Shown here: positions 1 through 11,341 of the stretch, one piece after another | How positions within the stretch are numbered: position 1 is the first letter of the stretch | Layout of the letters: every line of letters begins with the position of its first letter | Source of the DNA: Tachinus rufipes | Lineage: Eukaryota; Arthropoda; Insecta; Coleoptera; Staphylinidae | DNA length: 64,000 nucleotides | NCBI GenBank assembly: GCA_963932245.1 | Contig: OZ010749.1 | Span: 682,001-746,000 of the forward strand | Direction of reading: 5' to 3' | Position numbers and translations under genes: made by a program | The notes under the pieces: model-generated | The model's database searches: none | Seen by the model: only the letters and a program-made list of their open reading frames with translations | Told to the model about the DNA's origin: nothing

Positions 1-565
1 TAGTATTGGTACTATTAAAATAGAAAAGAAACCACAAAATGGAACATCTTATATCTAAACTACCTGCACTATGAGACTATTATAAAGAGCGTAATTTAAC
101 AACAAAAGCTATAAACACTGAAAAGAAAGCGAATTATAAATTTGAATTAAGAAAATCTAAATCTAATACTAACATTATTTTCTATTTAGAATTTTTTTAC
201 AGTTAATAGCATGCTAAATGGCAGTTAATAAATTGTTTTAATATTAATTACTGAGAAATTTCTGTATATTTAAGGTCTCTATTACTACTAATAATATAAA
301 ACAATTTTGCAAAGTTTAAAATGTTTTTAACAGATTCTTGCACATTTTGATAGTAACTAATAATTTCTATGCATTTCAAAATAAAATTTGTTTTATTTTT
401 AACAATTTATTACTATTTGTTAGTTTTAAGTAATTTTTGACAGTTTTATAGACTTGAAAATTAATAACAGTAAATAATTTTAATATATTATAAACTTGAA
501 AATGCTATTAAGATAACGAAACATGTTGTGTAAAATAATATATTAATTAATAAAAATAATAAAAA
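1..565 (-). repeat. Inverted copy of the 6.26-6.87 kb repeat
   Basis: Read on the minus strand, the first 150 bases closely match about 6725-6870 and 62200-62350 (shared stretches include GTGCAGGTAGTTTAG and GTGTTTATAGCTTTTG). The remainder matches the neighbouring AT-rich sequence more loosely. No coding potential was seen. This shows the repeat occurs in both orientations within the window. The left edge is cut by the window. Confidence 0.75.
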
Positions 566-639
566 CATATGAAAAAATATGAGTATAACAATAAATATAA
601 AAGAAAAAAAAAAAGAAAAAGAAAAAAAAGTTAATTATT

Positions 640-775
640 TATTATACACAGTTAATATTGATAGGTTAATTATTGCTGTCAAGGCATTATTAATTATAAA
701 TCAAAAAGCACATTCGATTCACTTTATTCACTACAAATTTTCTCTAATTTCAATTAATTATAAAGTTACATAGTA
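640..775. repeat. Partial copy of the NDUFB2 3' flank
   Basis: This stretch resembles 10205-10355, with a gap of about 35 bases. Shared pieces include AGGTTAATTATTG, AAATCAAAAAGCACAT and CACTTTATTCACTACAA. The similarity fades at about the point where the NDUFB2 stop codon lies in the other copy. The short ORF here is AT-rich low-complexity sequence and not a gene. Confidence 0.6.
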
Positions 776-1110
776 GTGCTAGGCCACACTTGTTGAAATA
801 TTTAACTAAACATAAACTAAACATTGGTTTAAGTAATTGTTTTTGAAATCAATTTTCAAAATTTGAGAGAAAAATCCAATCTACGGATCACTTACACTTG
901 GTAATAATTTAAACTGGAATACCTCTGCCACCTGCCCTAGTGTTTAAAATAAATAAAATTAAACTTTTTTGCCAGTCAATAACCAATAAATTAAAAAAGA
1001 GTGAAATCCAATCTACAGATCTCTCACATTTGAGTTAATGTTTAGGACAAATAGTGTAAACTGGAATGATCTCTGTTTCAAGAATTTGCCAAAAATTAAC
1101 CACAAAGACA
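775..1110. repeat. Dispersed repeat, copy of 8.2-8.6 kb
   Basis: Contains AGGCCACACTTGTTGAAA followed by the box TCTACGGATCACT. The same order occurs at about 8210-8345, and its beginning recurs at 63948-64000. Part of the box (TCCAATCTACAGATC) recurs at about 1006-1022. Non-coding. Confidence 0.65.
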
Positions 1111-3400
1111 GCCCAAAAAAAATTGCTTCTGCAATCGGGTAACCAGAGGCGCCGACTATAGCGTCCCTCTGCAAATTTCAAATATGTGCTCCCGTCTTTT
1201 AGATTTTAAGAAAACATAAATATTACTACAAAAGTTTGAGGTTACATATATCTTTCAAAGTGGGAAGAGAATAGCTTCCATTCCATGCAATTTTGTCGTT
1301 TCTTAAGCAATTACGTGGCTAATGTATTAAATTATCACAAAAAGTGGAAACTGTTGCAAGGTAGCTGTCCCTTTAAAGAATAGTTTTTTAAAGATGGATG
1401 CAGCGCTTACCTTCTATGGCAGAAGCGTTCAGACTTAAAGCATCGGCAATCTTCAATAAAAGCATTAGGCGGTAAGTGATCGACTAAGTTACACTAGGTC
1501 CTAGTAGACCTAGCAGAATCTAGTCTACTTTGCGGTATTCTGCAGTATGATGGCATATAATCAGTTAAACCTCTTTTGCACAAAGTCTTATTTTACTATG
1601 GAGTAGTACTACGTCGCACTTAAAATGTTAATTGGTGTAAGTTCTTTATTTTTTTTACGTGCTCGTTCATCAAGTGCAGGTTGTCATGTTATGTTTTGCA
1701 GTTCTACGATCTCTTGTGTACCAAGGTTATCTTTTTTGTCGTGGTAGACGGCAATGACGGTGTCGGTGAAAAGCCTATAGACTACACATTGCATTAAAAA
1801 CTTCACCGGGTTCAACTACAAGTTGTTCTGATGCGACCTTTTAGGTTTTCCCTGAGAAGATCGTATGTGAAAGAAAACAATTTATTTATGGGAGTTTTTT
1901 TTAATGTCTTCAAGGTGCAGAGATGCAAGACTTTACTGTAGGTGAATTTAAATAGGGAGAGCTGAACATTTCTTCGTGGCACTCTTTTTTGAAACGACGT
2001 GTTCTGCAATGTCTGTAACCTGGGGGCGTTGTAATCGCTTGCTTGCATTTTGATTTGATCCGATATATATTCCTAGACTTTTTTAGCCTCCTCGATAACA
2101 ACATGGAGGTTAAGATGTTGTACTTGGTCTTGCACTGTCAGCCATTTCTTTCTGTTTTCCAGGTAGTTTGTTACGCTCTTTAAGCATTATGCAGGCTAGT
2201 TATGAAGTTTGTAGATAGCAGATGTAATAATGATCTGTTATTTGTCTTAGGAGAGCATTTATTGAATTGTAATTTTCTATAACTGTTTGATACTTGTTCA
2301 TCAGATAGATAAGATGTCCCGTCATATTGAAAATATTGTCATCAAAGTGATGTGTTAAGATAATCAAACCGTTCTCACATGCTATTGCTATTGACCTTTA
2401 AAAAAACCTTGGAGCCTCGAGGACGTCTAGTTTGCAAAGTGGAATTGAGTCTAAATTTTATGTGATTTGTTGTAAAGTCGGTGTTGACAACTGTTTTGTT
2501 TTGCTTCGGGCTTTGCTGACAGTGTTTATTGATTCAGAGACGTAGGTAACCAAAACTTGTGCAAGATAAAGTTATTCTGTTGTTCCATGAGTATTGTGTT
2601 ATAATATTTGAGGTCCGCGTCTAGTAGTAAAAGAGCCATGTTAGTGAGTGGTAGTACTTGATTTCAGTTTCTAGGTGCTCTCGTGATCAAATAAGGTGTC
2701 AGAACAAAGGCGTTGCTGGTTTTATCCAAAACTGAAAAGGCTTGACAGTACAATTTTTATAAGTATAGATTTATTTTGTTGAAAGATGTTCCAAGGGTGT
2801 GGAACAAACAGGATGGTTACATTTTAACTAAAAATCAGTTTGATCTCTTAGAGAAGCTCCCTTTGGTATTGATAGTTTTTTGTGTTGACGGATTTGTAGA
2901 GACTCCAAGTTACATTACGTTGGGTGCTAATTGTTGCGGTCTACCTTTTTCAGATCTAAATTAAAACTAATCTGCTTGTTAATTAGAACTGCATTCTGGG
3001 TGAGTACGCATAAGCACTTTGTGTAAACGCGTATGACGCAAAACATATGCTGCACAAGGTTAAAATGCAAGAAGAACCTAGACTCCCTTACTACCATTAG
3101 GAGATAAACCGGTAATACGTATAGGTAAAGATTTGCTCATGAATTGTGATCTCATTTCCTACTAAATGAATCGTTATACGTTGATAGGAAGATTAAACGT
3201 ACTTTATAACTCTGCAACTTTGCAATATTTGCAATGAGTTAGTATACATTATTTAAAAAAATATGTTTGACAATAATATGATGCAAAATCATCGTGAGCA
3301 ACGTATTGCGCTAACTTTGCTTACCACAGTACTTGCGGACAACTTACTTGGCTTTGTTTTGATTTTTTGAACTGCAAATTGATAAATATTGTAATTAATT
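1110..3400. other. Unclassified block, possible decayed mobile element
   Basis: This block of roughly 2.3 kb interrupts sequence that is continuous in the related copy at 8.3-8.8 kb. To about 3050 it is less AT-rich than its surroundings; the last 350 bases are ordinary AT-rich sequence. Only short ORFs are present: 2776-2964 plus, and 1812-2048 and 1910-2104 minus. None shows a motif I recognise. I infer an old insertion, because the flanks are repeat copies and the composition differs, but I could not find termini, a target-site duplication or a known protein domain. Confidence 0.35.
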
Positions 3401-3503
3401 ATTTTTTAGTGCATAGAGAATTGACATCTAACTCTGCATCAATTACTTGAACTGGCTGAAAGCAACCACTTTAAGATTTTTATCAGATATGGACCTGCAA
3501 CTG

Positions 3504-3522
3504 TATATATATATATATATAT
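3504..3522. repeat. TA dinucleotide microsatellite
   Basis: Uninterrupted TA run of 19 bases. The corresponding position of the related copy (about 8826) has only a short, interrupted form. Confidence 0.9.
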
Positions 3523-3601
3523 GTTATGATTCAATTATGAGAAAGAGAGTAGCTTCTAATTTTCGGATAATACACTCGTCGAGAGACTAAGTATCGACAA
3601 C

Positions 3602-3857
3602 CCTAGCTCCGATCATCGAACAGCGCTCTGAACATAGAACACTAAAATTTGTTCTAAGCTTGGACCCTCGCTCACCGCTCGAACTTCGTATTTATTTACT
3701 GAAACTTTTTTAGCGGTGTGAAAGTAAAATTATTGTATTACATTTTTTACTTATAAGATAATTTTTCAAGCGCCACTAAAGCTGTGAGCGAGGGTCCGAG
3801 CTTAGAACAAATTTTAGTGTTTTATGATGGGAGCGCTGTTTGATGATCGGAGCTAGG
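3602..3857. mobile_element. Foldback MITE with about 78-bp terminal inverted repeats
   Basis: The left arm starts CCTAGCTCCGATCATC; the right arm, read on the minus strand from 3857, starts with the same 16 bases. The arms stay matched for about 78 bases with a few mismatches, sharing AACACTAAAATTTGTTC and GGACCCTCGCTCA. The related repeat at 8.88-8.95 kb lacks the block, so it looks like an insertion. No transposase ORF is present and no convincing target-site duplication was found, so the superfamily is left open. Confidence 0.75.
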
Positions 3858-4413
3858 ATCACCGTTGTGTTAATCAAATTAAGCAGAAGCCATTTCTAAC
3901 ATTGCATTATTAATTTTAAATTTAATAAAAACAATTTATTTAATCATTGAGGCTATGAAATTATTAACATTGTAAATTGTATTAAAAATCAAGTAAGTAC
4001 TTTATATATTACTTGTCAGTTTATAGGAGAAACTTAAAATTAAATTAATTAACGTTACTAATTCCGTAAACATTAAAAGCAAAAATAATTTGTGAGTAGT
4101 GAAAAGCATTTTATATATTAAATAAAGTTGACAAACCAAAAGCATATCAATTCAAAATGATTTAATACTCACCTGCAACATATTGTGGTAACTATAAATT
4201 ACTTCCAACACATCGAGTACTAATTGAAGGATTATTGAGAACAGGATTGACTTAATTTTGATCATCTTGCATGCAAATTATTTAATTATTATTTGATATT
4301 ATGGTTTTGTCTTACCTGACAACTTGCAATATACACAAATTTTGTTTAATCATGGCTAACATCATTTTTATTTATTTATTGGTATTGGTTTTCTCTTACA
4401 AATTTAATAAATA

Positions 4414-4798
4414 ATGTCCCCGTATTACACTGTCAATAATTATATTTTGAATTATATATATAAAAATATTTACATCTTAAAAAGTCTGTAAAATGCACAA
4501 AATATCATCAATCTTATTGTAGATTGAAATTTTAAGAATGTTTTTAGGTTTTCTTTATAATTAACACATAAAATGTGAGAAACAGCATTTACATATAATA
4601 TAACCTAACTATTTCTTTTTTAACTGTTAGTTCGTACATTTTTTTGCGTCAATTATAAAGAAAAATTAAATATATTTTTAAAATTTCAATCTGCAATAAA
4701 ATTGATGATCATTTGTGCATTTTACAGACTTTTTAAAGTTTCATCTATAACTATATATATAATTTTATAAAAAATTATAGATAGTGTCATACGGGCAT
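4414..4798. mobile_element. MITE with long TIRs and candidate TAAATA target duplication
   Basis: The left end is ATGTCCCCGTATTACACT; the right end on the minus strand is ATGCCCGTATGACACT. Inside, AAAAAGTCTGTAAAATGCAC is repeated in inverted orientation. TAAATA flanks both sides (4408-4413 and 4799-4804). The related copy near 9460 reads through without this block. The terminal bases resemble the MITE at 42111-42380, so they may be one family (PIF/Harbinger-like by inference). Non-coding. Confidence 0.75.
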
Positions 4799-5034
4799 TA
4801 AATAGAAATTAATAATAATAATACTACCTGAAATGCAAGCATCTGCAAGAAATATAAAAACAAGTTTATTATTGTATAAATCTATAAAACTACATGAAGA
4901 TTACTGTAACAAAACATTTTAATTCTGATAAGATGTTTCCATAGCATTCATTAAAGTAGTTATAATTAATATTTTTGGAATTTATCATTAATTAATTTTA
5001 AATTTGTCATTTATTATAAATTAATTATTATATA

Positions 5035-8000
5035 GGCAACCCAATATACTTAAATTTTGTTATTTCAAATCTGTAGTGGTCACATTGATTTTTTTGTCAG
5101 GTTGACTACAAAATCGGAAAAATAAAATATTAAACCTCCTGCTACTTATGTGATCCTGATCCAAACCCAAGTCGAATTATTTAAATTCAATGAAAGACAT
5201 GTAGGCAACCAAATATACTTTATGAACTGAATTGTAATAAAACTTTTTAAAACAAACTTTATTGTTTTAATATTAAGTTCTAATAATTAATATATAAATA
5301 ACAATAATAAATACATTTATTGTCCATAGTACAAATATATATCTTATTGATTACATAATTACAAAAATATATAAAAACAAATGTTCGGGCAGTGGGTTCA
5401 AGATTACATTAAATGTAGTAATATTTATCTAGTCTTCCTCTAGAACCTGGTAATAATATTGTTAACAAAATATTTATTAAAAAATTATTAGTGTAATGAG
5501 CATTAACAGTTACAGTTTTTTGAATTGCTTACAAATAAATCATTTATTAAATGTCAAATATTGCTATAAACTGTTAATACCGCATTGAATTGTACTCTGT
5601 AAAATTAACTTATTAGAAATATTAACAAATCTTAATTTAAAATGTTTAGATATTAATGTTAAGTATATTAAATTATTAAAAATAATAGACAATTGAATTA
5701 TTTTAATTTAAAATAAATTAGTAAGTGTCAAAACGTATAAGGAATTGTCAAATACTATTCTAATTTTTATAATCAAATAAAAAAAGTGTTTAAAATTGTA
5801 TCAAAAAATGTAATAATAATAATATAAATTTATTCATGTAAGAGAAATTATTTATTTTACACAGATAAAACATAATGATGGGTACGAAACGTCTAATATA
5901 TACATATGTGGATGAGATGGAATAATAAATACAGTTGTATAATTAATAAATATATCCTACATGAACAATTTAAACTAAAATATATACATGCACATTTACA
6001 ATTTAATAAAATAACATATATTTAAATTAGAACAGTTTTAAAATTCTTCAACAGTATAAAAACCTCTTGACAATAAAAAATGTTTGGTTAGTGTTTTAAA
6101 TTTATAAATATAATAATGTATAAAACTGTTTTAAAATAATAGTGAATTACATCACGTGTAAACTATGGAATTAAATAACCTCAATTTAAGATGCATAGAA
6201 TTTTTTACTAATTGTCTGAACTATCAAAAAGAATCACAAACTATTAAAAACTATTTTCAAACTTATAAAAGTTAGTAAAATTATTTACTAATTGTCAAAA
6301 TGCAAACTTATCTTTCAAAACGTTCATAAAATTGTAAAAAATTAGTTTAAACATTAATAGTAGTAAATTGTCAAAAATAAAACAAATTTTAATTTGAAAT
6401 GCATAGAAATTATTCAGTTACTATCAAAAATAGCAAAAAAACTATTAAAAACATTTTAAACTTTGTAAAATTGTTTTATATTATTAGTAGTAATAGAGAA
6501 TTTGGTTTAAAATATATAAAAATTTATCAGTAATTAATATTAATTTAGTAACTGTGAAATAATGTTCTAAAATGTAAAAAAATATGAAACAAGTGTTCTA
6601 AATTGTTCAAAATAATAGTGAATCGGTTTATTTTAATTTTAATTGTTAACGAATAATTTATTAATACTATAAACTGTGAAAAAAAATTCTAAATTGAAAA
6701 CAATGTTAGTAATGGTTTTAGAGTTCCTTAATTCAAACTTATAACTTTTCTTTTCAGTGTTTATAGCTTTTGTTGTTAAATTACGCAACTCTTTATAATA
6801 ATCTCATAGTGCAGGTAGTTTAGATGTTCCATTTTGTAGCTTCTTTTCTTCTTTTTAATAGTACTAATATTAGTTGTTGTGACTGCTGGTTTATTATATG
6901 TTATCTGTGAGACATTACCATAGTAATTAGAAGACACATCTGTTTTTTTTTTCTCTTTATCATTTTTCAGTGGTCAATTAGTGCTTGTCTTTCATTCTCT
7001 CAAATGTTCTTCTGAATGAATAGGTTGTGAGAGGACATCACCACTTTCTCCTAAAAAGCAAAGAACTTTAAAAGAAAATTGTTTTTATTTGAAATGTTTA
7101 GAAACTTATTTATAACTGTCAACAAAACTGTAGTACTAAAAAAACTATTATAAAAGTAATTGATAAAAATTATAAAAAATTGTTTTAATTTGACATGTTT
7201 AAAAAAATTGCCAAAAATTGTTATTTGTTGTTAAAATTTATGATAAAGTAACAGAAAACCACAAAATTAAATTGTTTTTATTTGATTTGCTTAAAAAACT
7301 ATTCAAATCAGTTATAAACTTAACCAAAATTGTAAATTCTTAAAAATAATAGAAAAAATAAACTATTCTAAACTATCAAAAAATAACAGCATAAAGTAAG
7401 AAAACTAGATTTTGGTTTAAAAAGTATACAACTCGGTTAAAAACTGTCAACAAATATTTTACAAAAACTTTATCTAAACAAGATAAGATATTTTGTAATA
7501 TGTTCTTTTATAAATAATATGTTAATTTATTCCATTTTTTGTTTTAATTATTATAATTAATTTATATATCTTAGAGTGCTTGATATACATGTTTAAAAAT
7601 AAAAATGATTTTCAAATGTTTCGTCTCAAAGTTTACAAAAATGACTTTAATACATGTGCTTCAAATTACACAATTATTTACCTAACAACATAAAACATGA
7701 AAACAACTTATTATCTTGAGCCATATTCAATTAACGATTATATTGATTTACCAATATAATTATTATGCACTGTTTTTGACTCTATTTTATATATTTGTAT
7801 GTATGTGTTTAACTAAACTAAAGATATATAATCATAATTATTATATAAAATGTAATCAATACATAGATAATAAATATTATTGAAAAACTTTTTCTGTAAT
7901 CAGACAAATTCCAATCGTAACTCGGAGTTGTTTTAAAATGACTAAAATGTAACAAAACAAACATTTTGATTTTGTATTAAATAAATAAATAATTTGAATA

Positions 8001-8590
8001 AATGCAAATTTAATAATTTAAATTTAAAATAACTTTTGATTGTTTATTAAGAAGCATTAGGTATATGACCATAAAAGTTTCAGATTGTCAAATTTGCATT
8101 ATAATGTGTCAATATGATATAGAACTGTCAACTCAATTGTTTTTTGGGTCTTTCAAAAATGCTTTGAATCTATTATATATTAATTGAATGTTTATGAATA
8201 ATTATAAAGTAGGCCACAATTGTTGAAACATTTACTAAAATTTCACTAAACCATAAACTAGACATCGGTTAATAAAAGTTGTTTCAAAATTATTTTTCAA
8301 ATTTGAAAGAAAAATCAAATCTACGGATCACTAATACTTGGGGGATGTGTGTAGTACTCCTGTTTATGATTCCAAATAACTACTGTAAACATTAAATTGA
8401 TTGAATCACAAACACACAATCCGGACAAAAAGTGTGAACCACACAAATGTTAGTGATGTAATCATAAACACTTTGGTGGGTGTGTAAACAAAAATGTCCC
8501 ACTAACCCGCCCAAGAGTTTGTAATCAAATACTTACTCCAAATTAATCACTGTTTCAAAAAGTTGCCAAAAATTATCAACATAACTAACT
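5035..8590 (+). repeat. Long dispersed repeat, direct copy of 61.1-64.0 kb
   Basis: About 3.5 kb of gene-free, very AT-rich sequence that matches 61093-64000 in the same orientation. Examples are the opening GGCAACCCAATATAC, AAACCTCCTGCTACTTATGT (5133 and 61192), the AGTGCAGGTAGTTTAG region (6809 and 62279) and AAACTCGGAGTT near the end. The far copy is somewhat shorter through internal deletions. Within 5035-5204 the terminal box occurs twice as a direct repeat about 169 bases apart. No conserved ORF runs through both copies, so this is a non-autonomous element or a segmental duplication. Confidence 0.75.
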
Positions 8591-9540
8591 AAAAAAAAAA
8601 CAAGAGTTGTTCCTGCAGTGCATCAATTAGGAAACTTATTCGGCAGTCTTCAGTCATCATGAAATGCTCTTCAATTAAGATTTTTTCAAATGCACTGCAA
8701 ATTGCTGAATCTTGTAATTCATCTTTTTTTTCGCCTATAGAGAATTGACAAAACCCATCCTCGTAACAGTGACTTGAACAACCCAAAAGCAACCACTTCA
8801 AGATCTTTATCAGATTCGAACCTGTAAATGTATATGTATGTTAATAATTCAATTATGAGAGAAATAGTAGCTTCCAATTATCAGATCATTCATTTGAGCA
8901 GCTGGCTGATGTAAATTCATATTTTCATTCGGATATAAATTAAATTAAGTAGCAGCCATTCACAACATTGCATTATATTAATTTTAAATATAATTAAAAC
9001 AAATTATAAAATCATTAAGGCTATGAAATTATTAACATTGTAAATTGTATTAAAAATCAAGTAGGTATTTGTCAGTTTGTAGAGAAACTTCAATAAATTT
9101 ATTAACATTACTAATTACATAAACATTAAAAGCAAAAATGATTTGTGAGTAGTGAAAAGCACATTATATATTAAATAAGGTTAGTAAATTAAAAGCATAT
9201 TAATTCGATTTAATACTTACCTGCAATATTTTGAGATAAGTACAAATTGGTTTTGACACATCGATTACTAATTGAAGGAGTATTGAGAACAGGATTGATT
9301 AAATTTTCTTTACCAATTGCAGGTATTTAATTATTGTTTGTTCTATGGTTTGTTGGTCTCACATATAAATGCAATTTTTATTCTGACAACTTGCAATATA
9401 AACAAATTTTGTTTAATCATGGCTATCATTATTTTTATTTATTTATTGGCATTGCAATTTTCTTCTAATAATAGAAATTAATAATAATACTACCTGAAAT
9501 ACAAAATGAAGATTACTGTAACAAAACATTAATTATAGTT
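8590..9540. repeat. Dispersed repeat, uninterrupted partner of 3.4-4.9 kb
   Basis: Copy of the 3410-4980 repeat without the two MITE insertions, so it serves as an empty-site comparison. The short minus-strand ORF at 8589-8801 has no recognisable motif and I do not consider it a gene. Confidence 0.65.
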
Positions 9541-9546
9541 ATTATA

Positions 9547-9953
9547 GGCAACTCAATATACACGTCTTTTCTGAACTCCGGATACCTCCTCGCGTCTCTG
9601 CGATCCGGATATAAACCTAACTTATGAAATTCGCTCGCAATGCAGCAACGTCGGACGCCAATGCGGTATGCAACCACACATACATTAAATTTTATATTAT
9701 TTAAACTGTATGCAATTTGCCTATCAGTAAACATCATTTAAACTAACTGGCCAATCAATTATGAAGTTATAGCCATTCGTCTCATTAATTATTTATATTT
9801 ATTTATTAGCTAATTAATTGTTAACCGTAAAAAAAACTTGCTTGGTATGAAAGGAGAACGCTTAAAGTAATATTGAATTAATATTATTAATAAGTAAAAT
9901 ATTGAAATATTGAGTTATCGGGATTAGAGAATACTGATGTATATTTGATTGCC
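9547..9953. mobile_element. TA-flanked MITE of the GGCAAC family
   Basis: Begins GGCAACTCAATATAC just after a TA at 9545-9546. It ends, on the minus strand, with GGCAATCAAATATACATC next to a TA at 9954-9955. Contains the conserved box CGATCCGGATATAAACC at about 9601-9617. Most of it (to about 9900) matches 60446-60790 directly. No transposase ORF was seen. TA target duplications suggest a Tc1/mariner-type mobiliser, by inference. Confidence 0.6.
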
Positions 9954-10359
9954 TATATTAATAAATTAAATAATTATTTTGTATTAAATCAACTTAAACA
10001 GCTATCTGCTATGTTATCTTGCTAATATTCAAACCAAACACCTTTTGCTATTTCTGCAATTTAGGAGCTGTTAAAATAGTTTAATGATAATGAGAAATTT
10101 AATATAATATCCACAATGAAAACACTAAATATGACTAGATATTAATGAAATTTACTCGACCAAAAGCCTACTCAATTTTATAAATTATCTAAACTGACAG
10201 TTAATTAATCATTATAAACAGAGCTAATACTTCTAGGTTAATTATTGTTGTCAACACATGATAATAATAAATCAAAAAGCACATAATTTATAATTTTATT
10301 TATTATATACAAGAAACGATTCACTTTATTCACTACAATTTTCCTCTAGCTTCAAATAC

Positions 10360-10797
10360 TTAATCGGATGGAATTCCCAACTCTTGATCTGTCCATTTAG
10401 ATGCATCAGGAAATTCAAATTCACCCTAAAAAATAATTCATTTGTTTTATTAACTAAACTAATTTGACAATTAATAAGAAATTTATTGATTAATTTATTA
10501 ATCTTACAGTAACGTGTCCGGGTTCTGTCCACAAATGCCACAGAACCCACCACCAAGCGACAGCTCCGACAAATTCAGCAGCATTCATTACAATTTTGGG
10601 TGGATCACCGGGAGCACTTCGATATTGCCAGCTAAAATTAAAAAAACATTATAGATAAATAAATCTATCAAATTATATAACTTAACCTAGAAAACTTACT
10701 TGTGACCATTTCTAATAATTTGAGGGAATTGCTTATTGGTTGAATTGCTTATTAATCTGGCAGCCCTTAACAGCTGGAATCCTTTAGAAGGCAGCAT
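10360..10797 (-). CDS. NDUFB2: NADH dehydrogenase (ubiquinone) 1 beta subcomplex subunit 2
   Basis: Three coding exons on the minus strand, 10797-10700, 10631-10508 and 10425-10360, join in frame to 95 residues. The product is an accessory subunit of the membrane arm of mitochondrial complex I. It has a basic N-terminus rich in Arg/Lys and Ser, probably for mitochondrial import, and one Trp-rich membrane segment at about residues 50-67 (AVAWWWVLWHLW). The family-typical C-terminus is FPDASKWTDQELGIPSD (79-95). Length fits the family (about 95-105 aa). Junctions are GTAAGT/AG and GTAAG/AG; the start is the first ATG in frame with the exon. The gene is intact and intron-containing, hence not a processed copy. 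It lies completely between the inverted repeats at 9547 and 11135, and its 3' flank belongs to a repeat family. Identification rests on recognising the conserved C-terminus and Trp cluster. Confidence 0.9.
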
Positions 10798-10989
10798 AAT
10801 TTTGTATTAGTTAAAAAAAATATTTAATAAAATTACTGTCAAAATCAGCTATTTTGACAGTTTTTAATTTAATTGAAATGTACAACGTAACGCCATCTGT
10901 GGGAAGTATTTTGAACTTGTGCAAATTAAGTTGCCTAACTTTGAAATAAATTAAGACTGCCGCCAAAGTTGCCTACCTTATAAAATATT

Positions 10990-11135
10990 GTATGTGTGGT
11001 TGCAAACCGTATAGGCGTACATAACTAACTGCCCTGTATTGCGGGCGAATTTCATCATAACTTAGGTTTGTATCCGGATCGCAGAGACGCGAGGAGGTAT
11101 CCGGAGTAGAAAATATTAGTGTATATTGGGTTGCC
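10990..11135 (-). repeat. Inverted partner of the 9.55-kb terminal repeat
   Basis: On the minus strand from 11135 this reads GGCAACCCAATATAC, then TACTCCGGATACCTCC, the box CGATCCGGATACAAACC, and finally GCAACCACACATAC. It therefore matches 9547-9690 over about 145 bases in inverted orientation. TA flanks the outer end (11136-11137). It lies between the NDUFB2 start and the GST 3' end. Confidence 0.8.
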
Positions 11136-11237
11136 TAAATGCATTATTTTGAATTGAATTAAATTAAATAATTTTAATTTCTGTTTTGTTTGCTACTGTG
11201 GGAATAATAATAAAAAGCCATTTTAGAAATAGAAAAT

Positions 11238-11243
11238 TTTATT
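11238..11243 (-). promoter_or_regulatory. Poly(A) signal of the GST gene
   Basis: AATAAA on the minus strand, about 100 bases past the GST stop codon. Confidence 0.6.
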
Positions 11244-11341
11244 TGTGTGCATTCAGTGCATCATTACAATCTATTTTAGTACATAAATATCTGAGAATGT
11301 AACATTTCAATACTTAAACTCGTCGCCGTTTTATTATTTCT

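Larger units (their letters stand above)
3410..4980. repeat. Dispersed repeat, copy of 8.73-9.53 kb
   Basis: Matches 8735-9510 along most of its length: GAGAATTGACA, AAAGCAACCACTT, GAGGCTATGAAATTATT and the run around ATAATACTACCTGAAAT occur in the same order. Compared with that copy it carries two extra blocks, 3602-3857 and 4414-4798, annotated separately. Non-coding. Confidence 0.75.
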
